The position numbers were made by a program, and so were the translations under genes. From positions 124,001-188,000 of the forward strand of contig NZ_JAHKKG010000006.1 in NCBI RefSeq assembly GCF_018829635.1: 64,000 nt of DNA. Reading direction: 5' to 3'. The notes under the pieces were generated by a model. It worked only from the letters and a program-made list of their open reading frames with translations. It was not told the origin of the DNA and did no database searches. Numbering within the stretch: position 1 is the stretch's first letter; the number at the start of each line of letters is the position of its first letter. The DNA is from Paractinoplanes bogorensis. Its GTDB lineage: Bacteria > Actinomycetota > Actinomycetes > Mycobacteriales > Micromonosporaceae. This document shows, piece by piece, positions 27,822-36,536 of the stretch.

Positions 27822-27904
27822 TGCCGGGGACGGGAGTCGAACCCGCATGCCCTCTCGGACAAATCCTTTTGAGAGATCCGTGTATGCCATTCCACCACCC
27901 CGGC
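27822..27904 (-). tRNA. tRNA-Leu (anticodon CAA)
   Basis: The minus strand reads acceptor GCCGGGG (27904-27898), D-arm GTGGAATGGCATACAC, anticodon stem GATCT with loop CTCAAAA (anticodon CAA, decoding UUG), a long class II variable arm, T-arm GCGGG-TTCGACT-CCCGT and acceptor 3' strand CCCCGGC with discriminator A (27822). The following bases CCG show that CCA is not encoded. Length is 83 bases. The endonuclease-like gene begins 39 bases after it on the same strand. Confidence 0.93.
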
Positions 27905-28030
27905 ATGCCCGGTCCACCGCAGGAAGGTCACGCTGACCCAGGCAGGGGACAGCGTACCCACTAGGCTTAGGGCGGCGACACCCGGATACGGGGGTGTCGC
28001 GACATCGGGAACGTTGGGGGTAGGGGTTCC

Positions 28031-28654
28031 GTGGCCGACTCGCAGGCTGGTGCCGAGCGCAAGCGGGTGTTGATCGCCGAGGACGAGGCGCTCATCCGTC
28101 TGGACCTGGCCGAGATGCTCGTCGAGGAGGGCTACGACGTCGTCGGTGAGGCGGGTGACGGTGAGACCGCCGTCCGTCTGGCCGAGGAGTTGCGCCCCGA
28201 CCTCGTCATTCTCGACATCAAGATGCCGATCATGGATGGGCTGGCGGCCGCGGAGCGGATCGCGGGCGGCCGGATCGCCCCGGTCGTGATTCTGACGGCT
28301 TTCAGTCAGCGTGATCTGGTCGAGCGGGCCCGGGCAGCCGGCGCGATGGCCTATCTGGTGAAGCCGTTCCAGAAGTCGGATCTGGTGCCGGCGGTGGAGA
28401 TCGCTCTTTCGAGGTACTCGGAGATCGCCGCGCTGGAGTCCGAGGTGGCGGGGCTGACCGATCGTCTGGAGACGCGGAAGTCGGTCGAGCGGGCCAAGGG
28501 CGAGCTGATGACGAAGTATCAGATGACCGAGCCGCAGGCGTTCAAGTGGATTCAGCGCACGGCGATGGATCATCGGATGACTATGCGTGAGGTCGCGGAT
28601 CGGATCCTGGCCGAGGGTCAGGATGCGGACGGCGCGCAACCCGCAAACAGTTGA
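28031..28654 (+). CDS. pdtaR: ANTAR-domain response regulator (PdtaR-like)
   Basis: A 207-residue two-domain regulator. The receiver domain (residues about 11-125) has the acidic pair in IAEDEAL, the phospho-acceptor Asp in LVILDIKMPIMDG, Thr in ILTAFS and Lys in LVKPF. The C-terminal ANTAR domain (about 140-195) binds RNA hairpins and contains RKSVERAKGELMTKYQMTE and AFKWIQRTAMDHRMTM. ANTAR proteins act by antitermination rather than on DNA, with PdtaS as the usual histidine kinase; no such kinase is in this window. GTG at 28031 follows a G-rich ribosome site. Confidence 0.9.
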   Translation: MADSQAGAERKRVLIAEDEALIRLDLAEMLVEEGYDVVGEAGDGETAVRLAEELRPDLVILDIKMPIMDGLAAAERIAGGRIAPVVILTAFSQRDLVERARAAGAMAYLVKPFQKSDLVPAVEIALSRYSEIAALESEVAGLTDRLETRKSVERAKGELMTKYQMTEPQAFKWIQRTAMDHRMTMREVADRILAEGQDADGAQPANS

Positions 28655-28862
28655 TCTTGAATTAGTCCGGTTGTAACACCTCCTCCGGCCTGCGGCTCCT
28701 CGGACGTAACGGTTCGGTGAAAGCCCGAGTGAACTCTTTCAGCAGGCCCAGAGACTGGGATAACGTCCCGCCCCATAACGGGGCACGGTGGCCGCTGGGG
28801 TGCGCAAGTGCCAATCGGCCAGCAGTGGCTCGGTGGGTTCGGTATGGAGGAGGGTTCCAACC

Positions 28863-30029
28863 TTGAGGCAGGTTCTCGCACGAGCCATCGGCGGGGTGGC
28901 CATTATCGGGCTCATCGCCGGTGCCGCTGCTTGCAACAGCAGTTCCAGCAGCGATGACACCGCGAGCAGTGGAAACTGCGGCTACAAGCTCGCATTCTTC
29001 GGCGCTCTGACCGGCTCGGCCGCCAACCTCGGTGTGAACATCGAGCAGGGCTTCGAGCTGGCTATCGAGCAGTACAACAAGGCCAAGGGTTCGACGTGTA
29101 TCGAGGTGGCGAAGTTCGACTCCCAGGGTGAGGCTTCGGTCGCCCCTGGTGTCGCGCGCTCCCTGGTCGCGGACAAGAAGATCCTCGGCATCGTGGGCCC
29201 GCCGTTCTCCGGCGAGTCCGAGGCCGCTGACCCGATCTTCGAGTCGGCCGGCATCCCGACGATCACGCCGTCGGCGACCCGTGTGTCGCTGGCGTCGAAG
29301 GGCTGGAAGACGTTCCACCGCGCGGTGGCCAACGATGACGCGCAGGGCCCCGCGGCCGCCGCGTACATCAAGGACAACCTGAAGGCGCAGAAGGTCTTCG
29401 TCGCGGACGACCAGTCGGCGTACGGTGCCGGTCTGGCCGACGTCGTGAAGTCGACGCTCGGTGCGCTGGTCGTCAACACGGACAAGACCGAGGGTGACGG
29501 CAAGCAGGCCGACTTCTCGGCGCTGGTCCAGAAGGTCCAGTCGAGCGGCGCGACCGCGCTGTTCTACGGCGGCTACTACACGAACGCGGGCATCATCCGC
29601 AAGCAGCTCACCGCTGCGGGCTGGAAGGGCACGCTGGTCGGCGGCGACGGCATGAAGGACCCGGGCCTGTCCAAGGCGTCGGGTGTCGCGGCTGCGGTCG
29701 GCACCGTCGTGACCTGCCCGTGTTCGCCTCCGGAGGCCGCGGGCGGCACGTTCGTCAACGACTACAAGGCGAAGTGGAACCAGGACGCGGGTACGTACTC
29801 GGACGTCGCCTTCGACGCCGCGAACGTGTTCCTGCAGGGCATCGACGCGGGCAACACGACCCCGGAGAAGCTCAACACCTACCTGTCCACGGTGAACTAC
29901 AAGGGCATCGCGAACACGTACAAGTTCACCGCCACCGGTGAGCTGGACCCCACGCTGATCAAGGTGTGGGCGTTCAAGTTCGACAGCTCTGGCGACGCCA
30001 AGTCCGACGTGGAGATCAAGACCTCCTGA
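28863..30029 (+). CDS. livK: branched-chain amino acid ABC transporter, substrate-binding lipoprotein
   Basis: A 388-residue periplasmic-type binding protein (Leu/Ile/Val family, type 1 fold). The start is TTG at 28863, chosen because GGAGGAGGG (28846-28854) lies eight bases upstream and a signal peptide follows at once. The lipobox is LIAGAAAC, with Cys at about residue 24, which Lgt would modify. Typical segments are LAFFGALTGSAANLG, GIVGPPFSGES, FVADDQSAYGAGLAD and LFYGGYYTNAG. It heads the liv operon. A perfect 12-bp hairpin separates it from livH. Confidence 0.9.
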   Translation: MRQVLARAIGGVAIIGLIAGAAACNSSSSSDDTASSGNCGYKLAFFGALTGSAANLGVNIEQGFELAIEQYNKAKGSTCIEVAKFDSQGEASVAPGVARSLVADKKILGIVGPPFSGESEAADPIFESAGIPTITPSATRVSLASKGWKTFHRAVANDDAQGPAAAAYIKDNLKAQKVFVADDQSAYGAGLADVVKSTLGALVVNTDKTEGDGKQADFSALVQKVQSSGATALFYGGYYTNAGIIRKQLTAAGWKGTLVGGDGMKDPGLSKASGVAAAVGTVVTCPCSPPEAAGGTFVNDYKAKWNQDAGTYSDVAFDAANVFLQGIDAGNTTPEKLNTYLSTVNYKGIANTYKFTATGELDPTLIKVWAFKFDSSGDAKSDVEIKTS

Positions 30030-30057
30030 TCGGTTTGCGCTAACTCTCTGTAGGGCC

Positions 30058-30086
30058 GGTGCGGCCGGATGATCTCCGGCCGCACC
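30058..30086 (+). terminator. intercistronic hairpin between livK and livH
   Basis: GGTGCGGCCGGA (30058-30069) pairs perfectly with TCCGGCCGCACC (30075-30086) around a five-base loop. No U-tract follows. Such hairpins after binding-protein genes usually cause partial termination or mRNA stabilisation, giving more binding protein than permease. Confidence 0.65.
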
Positions 30087-30111
30087 GACCTCGTCGTTTT
30101 GGAGCCCCTCT

Positions 30112-31062
30112 GTGGATTTTTCCGGTCTGATTGATAATTTCGGGCCGCTCACCGTGACGGGTCTGGCTCAGGGCGCGATCATCGCGTTGTTCGCCCTGGG
30201 TTACACGCTGGTCTACGGTGTGCTGCGGCTCATCAACTTCGCCCACTCCGAGGTCTTCCTGATGGGCACGTACGCGTGCCTGATCGTCTGGGGTTTCTTC
30301 GGTCTCGACCAGAACTCGGCCGCCCCCGGCGTCGGTGGCATGCTGCTCTATCTGGTGATCGGCCTGGTCGTGGCGATCATCGCCTCGGGTGTGACGGCGC
30401 TGGCCGTCGAGCTGGTGGCCTACCGCCCGCTGCGCCGGCGTAACGCGCCGCCGCTGGCCTTCCTGATCACCGCGATCGGTGCGTCGCTGTTCATCTCCGA
30501 GCTGACCGGTGTGCTGACGCACCGCAACCAGCGCGGTGTTCCGCCGATCATCCAGGCCAAGCCGCTCTTCACGATCGGCGACACCACGGTGACGAACCTG
30601 CAGCTCCTCATCATCCTGCTGGCGCTGGTGATGATGTTCGCGCTGGATCGTTTCATCAACGGCTCGCGTCTGGGCCGCGGTATCCGGGCGGTCTCGCAGA
30701 ACCCGGACAGCGCCGCGCTGATGGGTGTCAACAAGTCGCGGGTGATCGCGCTGGTCTTCCTGCTGGGCGGTCTGATGGCCGGTATCGCGGCGGTGATGTA
30801 CGACCTCAAGATCGGCGTGACGCGCTACGACGCCGGCTTCCTGCTCGGCATCGACGCGTTCGCGGCGGCCGTGCTGGGTGGTATCGGCAACCTGCGGGGT
30901 GCCCTGCTGGGCGGCCTGCTGCTGGGTGTGCTGCAGAACTACGCGGCGGGCCTGTTCGGGTCGCAGTGGCTGCACGCGGCGTCGTTCGTGCTGCTCGTGG
31001 TCATCCTGCTGTTCCGCCCGACGGGTCTGTTGGGTGAGTCGCTGGGAAGGGCTCGAGCATGA
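30112..31062 (+). CDS. livH: branched-chain amino acid ABC permease LivH
   Basis: A 316-residue inner-membrane permease with about eight helices. Family marks are GAIIALFALGYTLVYGVLRL (residues 19-38), INFAHSEVFLMGTYA, YRPLRRRNAPPLAFLITAIG and the cytoplasmic EAA-like loop GIRAVSQNPDSAALMGVN. GTG at 30112 has GGAG seven bases upstream. Its stop overlaps livM (ATGA). With LivM it forms the membrane channel of the importer. Confidence 0.93.
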   Translation: MDFSGLIDNFGPLTVTGLAQGAIIALFALGYTLVYGVLRLINFAHSEVFLMGTYACLIVWGFFGLDQNSAAPGVGGMLLYLVIGLVVAIIASGVTALAVELVAYRPLRRRNAPPLAFLITAIGASLFISELTGVLTHRNQRGVPPIIQAKPLFTIGDTTVTNLQLLIILLALVMMFALDRFINGSRLGRGIRAVSQNPDSAALMGVNKSRVIALVFLLGGLMAGIAAVMYDLKIGVTRYDAGFLLGIDAFAAAVLGGIGNLRGALLGGLLLGVLQNYAAGLFGSQWLHAASFVLLVVILLFRPTGLLGESLGRARA

Positions 31063-32174
31063 CGACGACGACCGAGAAGGCAACCTGGCGCAGCAGCGGC
31101 GGTGTGCGTGGCTGGTTCGGCCGGCAGCCGGGCTGGGTGCGCGGCATCATCGTGCTGGTCTCCGCGATCCTGGCGTTCCTGCTGCCCTACGCGGCCGAGG
31201 TGCCGCTGATCGGCCCGCAGATCGTCACCGAGGGCATCGACTGGCCGAGCGCCCTGTTCAACATGTCGTACTACGTGCTGCTGGCCCTGGGCCTGAACGT
31301 GGTGGTCGGCTACGCGGGTCTGCTCGACCTGGGGTATGTCGGCTTCTTCGCGGTCGGCGCGTACGGCACGGCCCTGCTGACCTCGCCCGACTCGGTGCTC
31401 TACGCCGACACGGGCTGGAAGTGGCTGATGGCGGTGCCGGTGGCGCTGGCCCTGACCATGGTGGCGGGCCTGATCCTGGGCTGGCCGACGCTGCGTCTGC
31501 GCGGTGACTACCTGGCCATCGTGACGCTGGGCTTCGCCGAGATCATCCGGATCTTCGCGACCAGTACGACGACGCTGCGCGGTGACCGTGGTTTCGCGAG
31601 CATCCCGCACCCGCCGGGCATGTGGAACGGCAAGCCGATCTTCGGGGTGACCGACGCGGTGCCGTACTTCTGGCTCGGTCTGGTCGTCATCATCCTGGTC
31701 ATCCTGGGTGTGCGGAACCTGGACCGGAGCCGGGTCGGCCGGTCGTGGCTGGCGATCCGTGAGGACGAGGAAGCCGCCGAGATCATGGGCGTGCGCACGA
31801 TCAAGTACAAGCTGTGGGCGTTCGCGATCGGCGCGTTCATCGGCGGTCTCGGTGGTGTGCTGTTCGCCGGCGAGCAGGGCTTCATCAACTCGCAGACGTT
31901 CGTGCTGCAGTTCTCGATCCTGGTGCTGGCGGGCGTGGTCATGGGTGGCTCCGGCAACATGGCCGGTGCGATCCTGGGTGGTGCGCTGATCTCGTACATC
32001 CCGGACCGTCTGCGGGGCATCTCGCTGGGCGACACGGACCTCTACGAGTACCGGTTCGCCCTGTTCGGCCTCGTGATCATCATCATCATGGTGCTGCGGC
32101 CGCAGGGTCTGATCCCGAGCCGCCGGCGTGCCATGGAGCTCAAGGACCGGGAGAAGGAGGTGGCTCCGCAATGA
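31059..32174 (+). CDS. livM: branched-chain amino acid ABC permease LivM
   Basis: A 371-residue permease with about ten hydrophobic segments. Diagnostic parts are LGLNVVVGYAGLLDLGYVGF (about residues 79-98), LRGDYLAIVTLGFAEIIRI and the coupling loop SWLAIREDEEAAEIMGVRT. The N-terminal 30 residues are a hydrophilic extension (ATWRSSGGVRGWFGRQPG). ATG at 31059 overlaps the livH stop by four bases and its stop overlaps livG, so production is coupled. Confidence 0.93.
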   Translation: MTTTTEKATWRSSGGVRGWFGRQPGWVRGIIVLVSAILAFLLPYAAEVPLIGPQIVTEGIDWPSALFNMSYYVLLALGLNVVVGYAGLLDLGYVGFFAVGAYGTALLTSPDSVLYADTGWKWLMAVPVALALTMVAGLILGWPTLRLRGDYLAIVTLGFAEIIRIFATSTTTLRGDRGFASIPHPPGMWNGKPIFGVTDAVPYFWLGLVVIILVILGVRNLDRSRVGRSWLAIREDEEAAEIMGVRTIKYKLWAFAIGAFIGGLGGVLFAGEQGFINSQTFVLQFSILVLAGVVMGGSGNMAGAILGGALISYIPDRLRGISLGDTDLYEYRFALFGLVIIIIMVLRPQGLIPSRRRAMELKDREKEVAPQ

Positions 32175-33067
32175 GTGAGCCGCACAAGGAGACTCCTGAG
32201 GAGCTCGACCGTGCCAACGAGCGGCCGGTGGACGAGGCCGCCCCGACCGGTGGGGCCAAACTCGACGAGCCCAACCCTTCGCCCGTACGGGGGGAGGAAG
32301 TTCTCCTCGAGGTCGACCATGTCACGCTGCGCTTCGGCGGTGTCGTGGCGCTCAACGACGTCAGCTTCTCGCTGCGCAAGGGTGAGATCTTCGGGCTGAT
32401 CGGCCCGAACGGCGCGGGCAAGACCACGTGCTTCAACGCGATGACCGGCGTGTACCGGCCGACCAGCGGTGCCATCCGGTTCCAGGGCGAGTCGGTGGTC
32501 GGCAAGAAGAAGCACGAGATCACCCGGGGCGGCATCGCCCGTACCTTCCAGAACGTGCGGCTGTTCCCCGAGATGACCGCGCTGGAGAACGTCATGGTGG
32601 GCGCGGACGCGCACCACAAGACGAGCGTGATCAGCGCGTTGTTCCGGCTGCCGCGGTTCTGGTCGGAGGAGAAGTCGGGCCGGGCCCGGTCGATCGAGCT
32701 GCTCAAGTTCGTCGGCATCGTGCACCGGGCCGGCGATGTGAGCCGGAACCTCTCGTACGGTGAGCAGCGCCGCCTGGAGATCGCCCGCGCGCTGGCCACC
32801 AACCCGACCCTGCTCTGCCTGGACGAGCCGGCCGCCGGCTTCAACCCGGCCGAGAAGGAGGAGCTGCTCCAGCTCATCCGCAAGATCCGCGACACCGGGG
32901 TCACGGTGCTGCTGATCGAGCACGACATGCGCCTGGTCATGGGCGTCACCGACCGGATCGTCGTGCTGGAGTTCGGCAAGAAGATCGCCGAGGGGACGCC
33001 CGCCGAGGTGCGGGACAACCCGGCGGTCATCGCCGCCTATCTGGGGGTGCCCACCGATGCTGCTTGA
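32171..33067 (+). CDS. livG: branched-chain amino acid ABC ATPase LivG
   Basis: A 298-residue ATPase. Walker A is GPNGAGKTT (about residues 78-86), the signature is LSYGEQRRLEIARAL, Walker B is LLCLDEPAAGFNP and the H-loop lies in LLIEHDMRLVMGV. About 42 N-terminal residues rich in Glu, Pro and Ala precede the fold; this is longer than in enterobacterial LivG, but the ATG is fixed by the four-base overlap with livM. It pairs with LivF. Confidence 0.93.
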   Translation: MSEPHKETPEELDRANERPVDEAAPTGGAKLDEPNPSPVRGEEVLLEVDHVTLRFGGVVALNDVSFSLRKGEIFGLIGPNGAGKTTCFNAMTGVYRPTSGAIRFQGESVVGKKKHEITRGGIARTFQNVRLFPEMTALENVMVGADAHHKTSVISALFRLPRFWSEEKSGRARSIELLKFVGIVHRAGDVSRNLSYGEQRRLEIARALATNPTLLCLDEPAAGFNPAEKEELLQLIRKIRDTGVTVLLIEHDMRLVMGVTDRIVVLEFGKKIAEGTPAEVRDNPAVIAAYLGVPTDAA

Positions 33068-33767
33068 GATCGACAACGTGACGCTGGCCTACGGGCGGAT
33101 CCAGGCCCTGCACGGCATCAGCCTCACCGTCGGCCAGGGCGAGGTCGTCGCGCTGATCGGCGCCAACGGGGCCGGCAAGTCGACCACGATGCGGGCCATC
33201 TCGGGGCTGCGCCCGGTGTCCCAGGGCACGATCAGGTTCGACGGCCAGGACATCACGAAGCTGCGCGCCGACCTGCGCGTGATCCGGGGTGTCTCGCAGT
33301 CGCCCGAGGGCCGGGGCATCTTCCCGGGCATGACGGTGCGCGACAACCTCGAGATGGGTGCCTACACCCGGCGCAACCGGTCCGAGATCGACGAGGATCT
33401 GGACCGCGCGTTCACGCTGTTCCCGCGGCTCAAGGAGCGCGAGAAGCAGCCCGGCGGCACGCTGTCCGGCGGTGAGCAGCAGATGCTGGCGGTGGGCCGG
33501 GCGCTGATGAGCCGGCCCAAGCTGCTGCTGCTCGACGAGCCGTCGATGGGTCTGGCGCCGATGCTGATCCAGCAGATCTTCGACATCATCGTCGAGATCA
33601 ACCAGCAGGGGACGACCGTGCTACTGGTGGAGCAGAACGCCCAGCAGGCTCTGTCCCGGGCGCACCGCGCGTACGTTCTGGAGACCGGCCGGATCGTCAA
33701 GGAAGGCACCGGCGCCGAGCTCCTGCACGACCCGGCGGTCAAGGACGCCTACCTGGGCGTCGCTTAA
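33057..33767 (+). CDS. livF: branched-chain amino acid ABC ATPase LivF
   Basis: A 236-residue ATPase of normal length. Walker A is GANGAGKST (about residues 37-45), the signature is LSGGEQQMLAVGRAL, Walker B is LLLLDEPSMGLAP and LLVEQNAQQAL holds the switch region (Gln in place of the usual His, as in LivF). ATG at 33057 lies 11 bases inside the end of livG. It is the last gene of the livKHMGF operon. No clear terminator separates it from the next ABC operon, which starts 30 bases on. Confidence 0.93.
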   Translation: MLLEIDNVTLAYGRIQALHGISLTVGQGEVVALIGANGAGKSTTMRAISGLRPVSQGTIRFDGQDITKLRADLRVIRGVSQSPEGRGIFPGMTVRDNLEMGAYTRRNRSEIDEDLDRAFTLFPRLKEREKQPGGTLSGGEQQMLAVGRALMSRPKLLLLDEPSMGLAPMLIQQIFDIIVEINQQGTTVLLVEQNAQQALSRAHRAYVLETGRIVKEGTGAELLHDPAVKDAYLGVA

Positions 33768-33797
33768 CCGCGGTTTCTCTTCGAATAGGGAGTCATC

Positions 33798-34703
33798 ATG
33801 TTTCGCACCACCCCCGGCCGCCGGGCGATCCTCGGCCTGGCCGCCGCGGCGGCGATGACGCTGTCGATGGCCGCCTGTGGCTCGGAGTCGTCCGACTCGA
33901 GTTCGGGCGGCGCCCCGGCGCCCAGCGCGTCCGCCGACACCGCCCTCGCCGACAAGGTCCCGGCCGACATCAAGGCCACGGGCAAGCTGACGATCGGCAC
34001 CGACTCGTCGTACGCGCCGAGCGAGTTCCTCGACGCCGACGGCAAGACCGTGGTCGGGTTCGACGTCGACCTGTTCAACGCGGTGGCGCAGAAGCTCAAC
34101 CTGACCACCGAGTGGACGTCGGCCACGTTCGACAGCATCATCCCGGGCGTGACCAGCAAGAAGTACTCGGTCGGGGTGTCCTCCTTCACGATCAACTCGG
34201 ACCGGCTGAAGGAGGTCAACATGGTCTCCTACTTCTCGGCGGGCACCCAGTGGGCCGCCAAGACCGGGGCCACGGTCAACGCCGACGACGCCTGCGGCAA
34301 GAAGATCGCCGTGCAGACGGCGACGGTGCAGGTGGACGACCTGAAGGCGCGGTCGAAGAAGTGCACCGACGCCGGCAAGGGCGCGATCACGATCGACCAG
34401 TACCAGAAGCAGTCGGACGCCACGAACGCCGTGGTGACCGGCAAGGACGAGGCCATGCTGGCCGACTCGCCCGTGGTGGCGTACGCGGTGAAGCAGACCA
34501 ACGGGCAGCTCGCCCTGGTCGGCGACATCTACGACTCGGCCCCCTACGGCTACGCCGTGGCCAAGGACCAGACCGAGTTCGCGAACGTCCTCGGCGAGGC
34601 CGTGCAGGCGCTGATCGCCGACGGCACGTACAAGCAGATCCTCGACAAGTGGGGCGTCGCCGCCGGTGCGATCACCACGCCCGAAGTGAACCCGTCGGTC
34701 TGA
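33798..34703 (+). CDS. polar amino acid ABC transporter, substrate-binding lipoprotein
   Basis: A 301-residue family 3 binding protein. The signal peptide runs through AILGLAAAAAMTLSMAAC, with lipobox Cys at about residue 27. The body has KLTIGTDSSYAPSEFLDADG, VVGFDVDLFNAVAQKLNL and KKYSVGVSSFTINSDRLKEV, the usual sites that hold the amino acid amino and carboxyl groups. GlnH/GluB-type ligand specificity cannot be decided. Two cysteines in the mature part (DDACGKK and KKCTDAG) may form a disulfide. AGGGAG precedes the ATG. Confidence 0.88.
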   Translation: MFRTTPGRRAILGLAAAAAMTLSMAACGSESSDSSSGGAPAPSASADTALADKVPADIKATGKLTIGTDSSYAPSEFLDADGKTVVGFDVDLFNAVAQKLNLTTEWTSATFDSIIPGVTSKKYSVGVSSFTINSDRLKEVNMVSYFSAGTQWAAKTGATVNADDACGKKIAVQTATVQVDDLKARSKKCTDAGKGAITIDQYQKQSDATNAVVTGKDEAMLADSPVVAYAVKQTNGQLALVGDIYDSAPYGYAVAKDQTEFANVLGEAVQALIADGTYKQILDKWGVAAGAITTPEVNPSV

Positions 34704-34710
34704 CCCTCGC

Positions 34711-35715
34711 ATGAGCGACGACACGACAACCGAGCGGGCACGGCCGGAAGCGATCAAGGCCGTGCCCGTGCGGCACCCCGGGCGCTGGGTGGGCCTGGGC
34801 ATCATCGCGATCCTGGCCGCGATGTTCCTGCACATGCTGCTCACGAACGACCGGATCCGGTGGTCGTTCATCTTCCTGGAGTATCAGGACGGCAAGCGCG
34901 GGGTGATGTTCACCGAGCCGGTCCTCGAGGGCCTGCGCGGCACCATCCTGCTCACCATCTCGTCGATGGCGATCGGCATCCTGCTCGGCGTCGTCATCGC
35001 CATCATGCGACTCTCGCCGAACAAGATCCTGTCGACAGTCGCCTTCATCTACACCTGGTTCTTCCGGGCCGCACCCCGCCTCGTGCTGGCGCTGCTGTTC
35101 GGCAACCTGAACATCCTGTGGGAGCGGATCGGCTTCGGCCTGCCGTTCGGCACCCAGATCGGCAAGCTGTTCGGCCTGGACAACTTCGACGGGCAGTTCT
35201 ACAGCATCAAGGCCAGTGACCTGCTGGCCGGTTTCGTGGCCGGCATGCTGGCGCTGGCGCTGTCCGAGGCCGCGTACATGGCCGAGATCGTGCGGGCCGG
35301 CATCCAGTCGATCGACCAGGGGCAGAGCGAGGCCGCGGTCGCGCTCGGCATGTCCCGCGGTCAGGTGCTGCGGCGCGTCGTGCTGCCGCAGGCCATGCGC
35401 GTGATCGTGCCGCCGACCGGCAACGAGGTCATCGCGATGGTCAAGGACACGTCGCTGGTGGCGTACGTGCCGGTGACCTTCGAATTGTTCTTCCAGCTCC
35501 AGCAGATCCAGGCCCGCACCTTCGTGGTCCTGCCGGTCTTCGTGGCCGCGCTGATCTGGTACCTGATCCTGTGCACCATCCTGATGATCGGCCAGTACTT
35601 CGTGGAGCGGCACTTCGGCCGGGGCTACGGCGCCACCGGCAAGGCGAAGCAGCGGCTGCGTGACATCCAGGTCGAGCAGGGCGGCCGCATCACCCCGACC
35701 GGGGAGGGCACATGA
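34711..35715 (+). CDS. polar amino acid ABC transporter permease
   Basis: A 334-residue His/Glu/Gln/Arg-type permease. The first helix is at about residues 25-46. After a periplasmic segment containing WSFIFLEYQDGKRGVMFTEP, the permease core begins with VLEGLRGTILLTISSMAIGI. The EAA loop reads SEAAVALGMSRGQVLRRVVLP. One protein seems to supply the whole membrane domain as a homodimer, since no second permease gene is present. ATG at 34711 follows the binding protein by seven bases; the stop overlaps the ATPase start. Confidence 0.9.
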   Translation: MSDDTTTERARPEAIKAVPVRHPGRWVGLGIIAILAAMFLHMLLTNDRIRWSFIFLEYQDGKRGVMFTEPVLEGLRGTILLTISSMAIGILLGVVIAIMRLSPNKILSTVAFIYTWFFRAAPRLVLALLFGNLNILWERIGFGLPFGTQIGKLFGLDNFDGQFYSIKASDLLAGFVAGMLALALSEAAYMAEIVRAGIQSIDQGQSEAAVALGMSRGQVLRRVVLPQAMRVIVPPTGNEVIAMVKDTSLVAYVPVTFELFFQLQQIQARTFVVLPVFVAALIWYLILCTILMIGQYFVERHFGRGYGATGKAKQRLRDIQVEQGGRITPTGEGT

Positions 35716-36482
35716 CCGAGACCACCGAGATGGTGCGCGCCGACAACGTGCACAAGTCGTTCGGGTCGCTCGAGGTGCTCAAGGGCATCGACCTGGTCGT
35801 CAAGCCGGGCGAGGTGTGCTGCGTGCTGGGCCCCTCGGGCTCGGGCAAGTCGACGTTCCTGCGCTGCATCAACCACCTCGAAAAGATCAACGCCGGGCGG
35901 ATCTTCGTGGACGGCGAACTGGTCGGCTACCGCGAGCGTGGTGGCAAGCTGCACGAGATGGGCGAGAAGGACGTCGCCCGGCAGCGCCAGTCGATCGGCA
36001 TGGTGTTCCAGCGCTTCAACCTGTTCCCGCACATGACGGTGCTCGACAACGTCATGGAGGCGCCCTGCCGGGTCAAGCGGGAGTCCAAGTCGGAGGTGCG
36101 TGACCGCGCGACCGCACTGCTCGAGAAGGTCGGGCTGGGCGCCAAGGTCGGCAACTACCCCGGTCAGCTCTCCGGCGGCCAGCAGCAGCGGGTCGCCATC
36201 GCCCGGGCCCTGGCCATGCGGCCCAAGCTGATGCTGTTCGACGAGCCGACCAGCGCGCTCGACCCCGAACTGGTCGGCGAGGTCCTCGACACGATGAAGG
36301 ACCTGGCCCGCGACGGCATGACCATGGTCGTGGTCACCCACGAGATCGGATTCGCCCGCGAGGTCGGCGACAACCTGATCTTCATGGACGGCGGTGTGGT
36401 GGTCGAGCAGGGGCCGCCGCGCGAGGTCATCGGCAACCCGCAACATGAGCGAACCAAGGCATTCCTCAGCAAGGTGCTCTAA
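35712..36482 (+). CDS. polar amino acid ABC transporter ATPase (GlnQ-like)
   Basis: A 256-residue ATPase. Walker A GPSGSGKST (about residues 38-46), signature LSGGQQQRVAIARAL, Walker B LMLFDEPTSALDPE and H-loop VVVTHEIGFA are all intact. A slightly long insertion (VGYRERGGKLHEMGEKDVA, about residues 75-93) lies before the Q-loop, a feature of a subset of actinobacterial GlnQ. ATG at 35712 overlaps the permease stop by four bases. It ends the binding protein-permease-ATPase operon. Confidence 0.92.
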   Translation: MTETTEMVRADNVHKSFGSLEVLKGIDLVVKPGEVCCVLGPSGSGKSTFLRCINHLEKINAGRIFVDGELVGYRERGGKLHEMGEKDVARQRQSIGMVFQRFNLFPHMTVLDNVMEAPCRVKRESKSEVRDRATALLEKVGLGAKVGNYPGQLSGGQQQRVAIARALAMRPKLMLFDEPTSALDPELVGEVLDTMKDLARDGMTMVVVTHEIGFAREVGDNLIFMDGGVVVEQGPPREVIGNPQHERTKAFLSKVL

Positions 36483-36505
36483 ATCTGGCGGGGCGGTCCG
36501 GCTTT

Positions 36506-36528
36506 GTGTCGGACCCCCCGACTAGAGT
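36506..36528 (+). promoter_or_regulatory. polA promoter with PafBC/RecA-NDp-like motif
   Basis: GTGTCGGAC (36506-36514), eight bases, then TAGAGT (36523-36528). This matches the actinobacterial DNA-damage promoter pattern TTGTCRgtg-N8-TAnnnT in spacing, and in five of the six TTGTCR bases. The GTG start lies eight bases after the -10, so the mRNA is probably leaderless. Confidence 0.55.
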
Positions 36529-36536
36529 CCCTCCAC

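Noticed and set aside
27783..27917. Longer N-terminus of the endonuclease-like protein
   Set aside because: The extension is the antisense-free tRNA-Leu gene read as protein. The tRNA cloverleaf is complete, so the start must be downstream of it.
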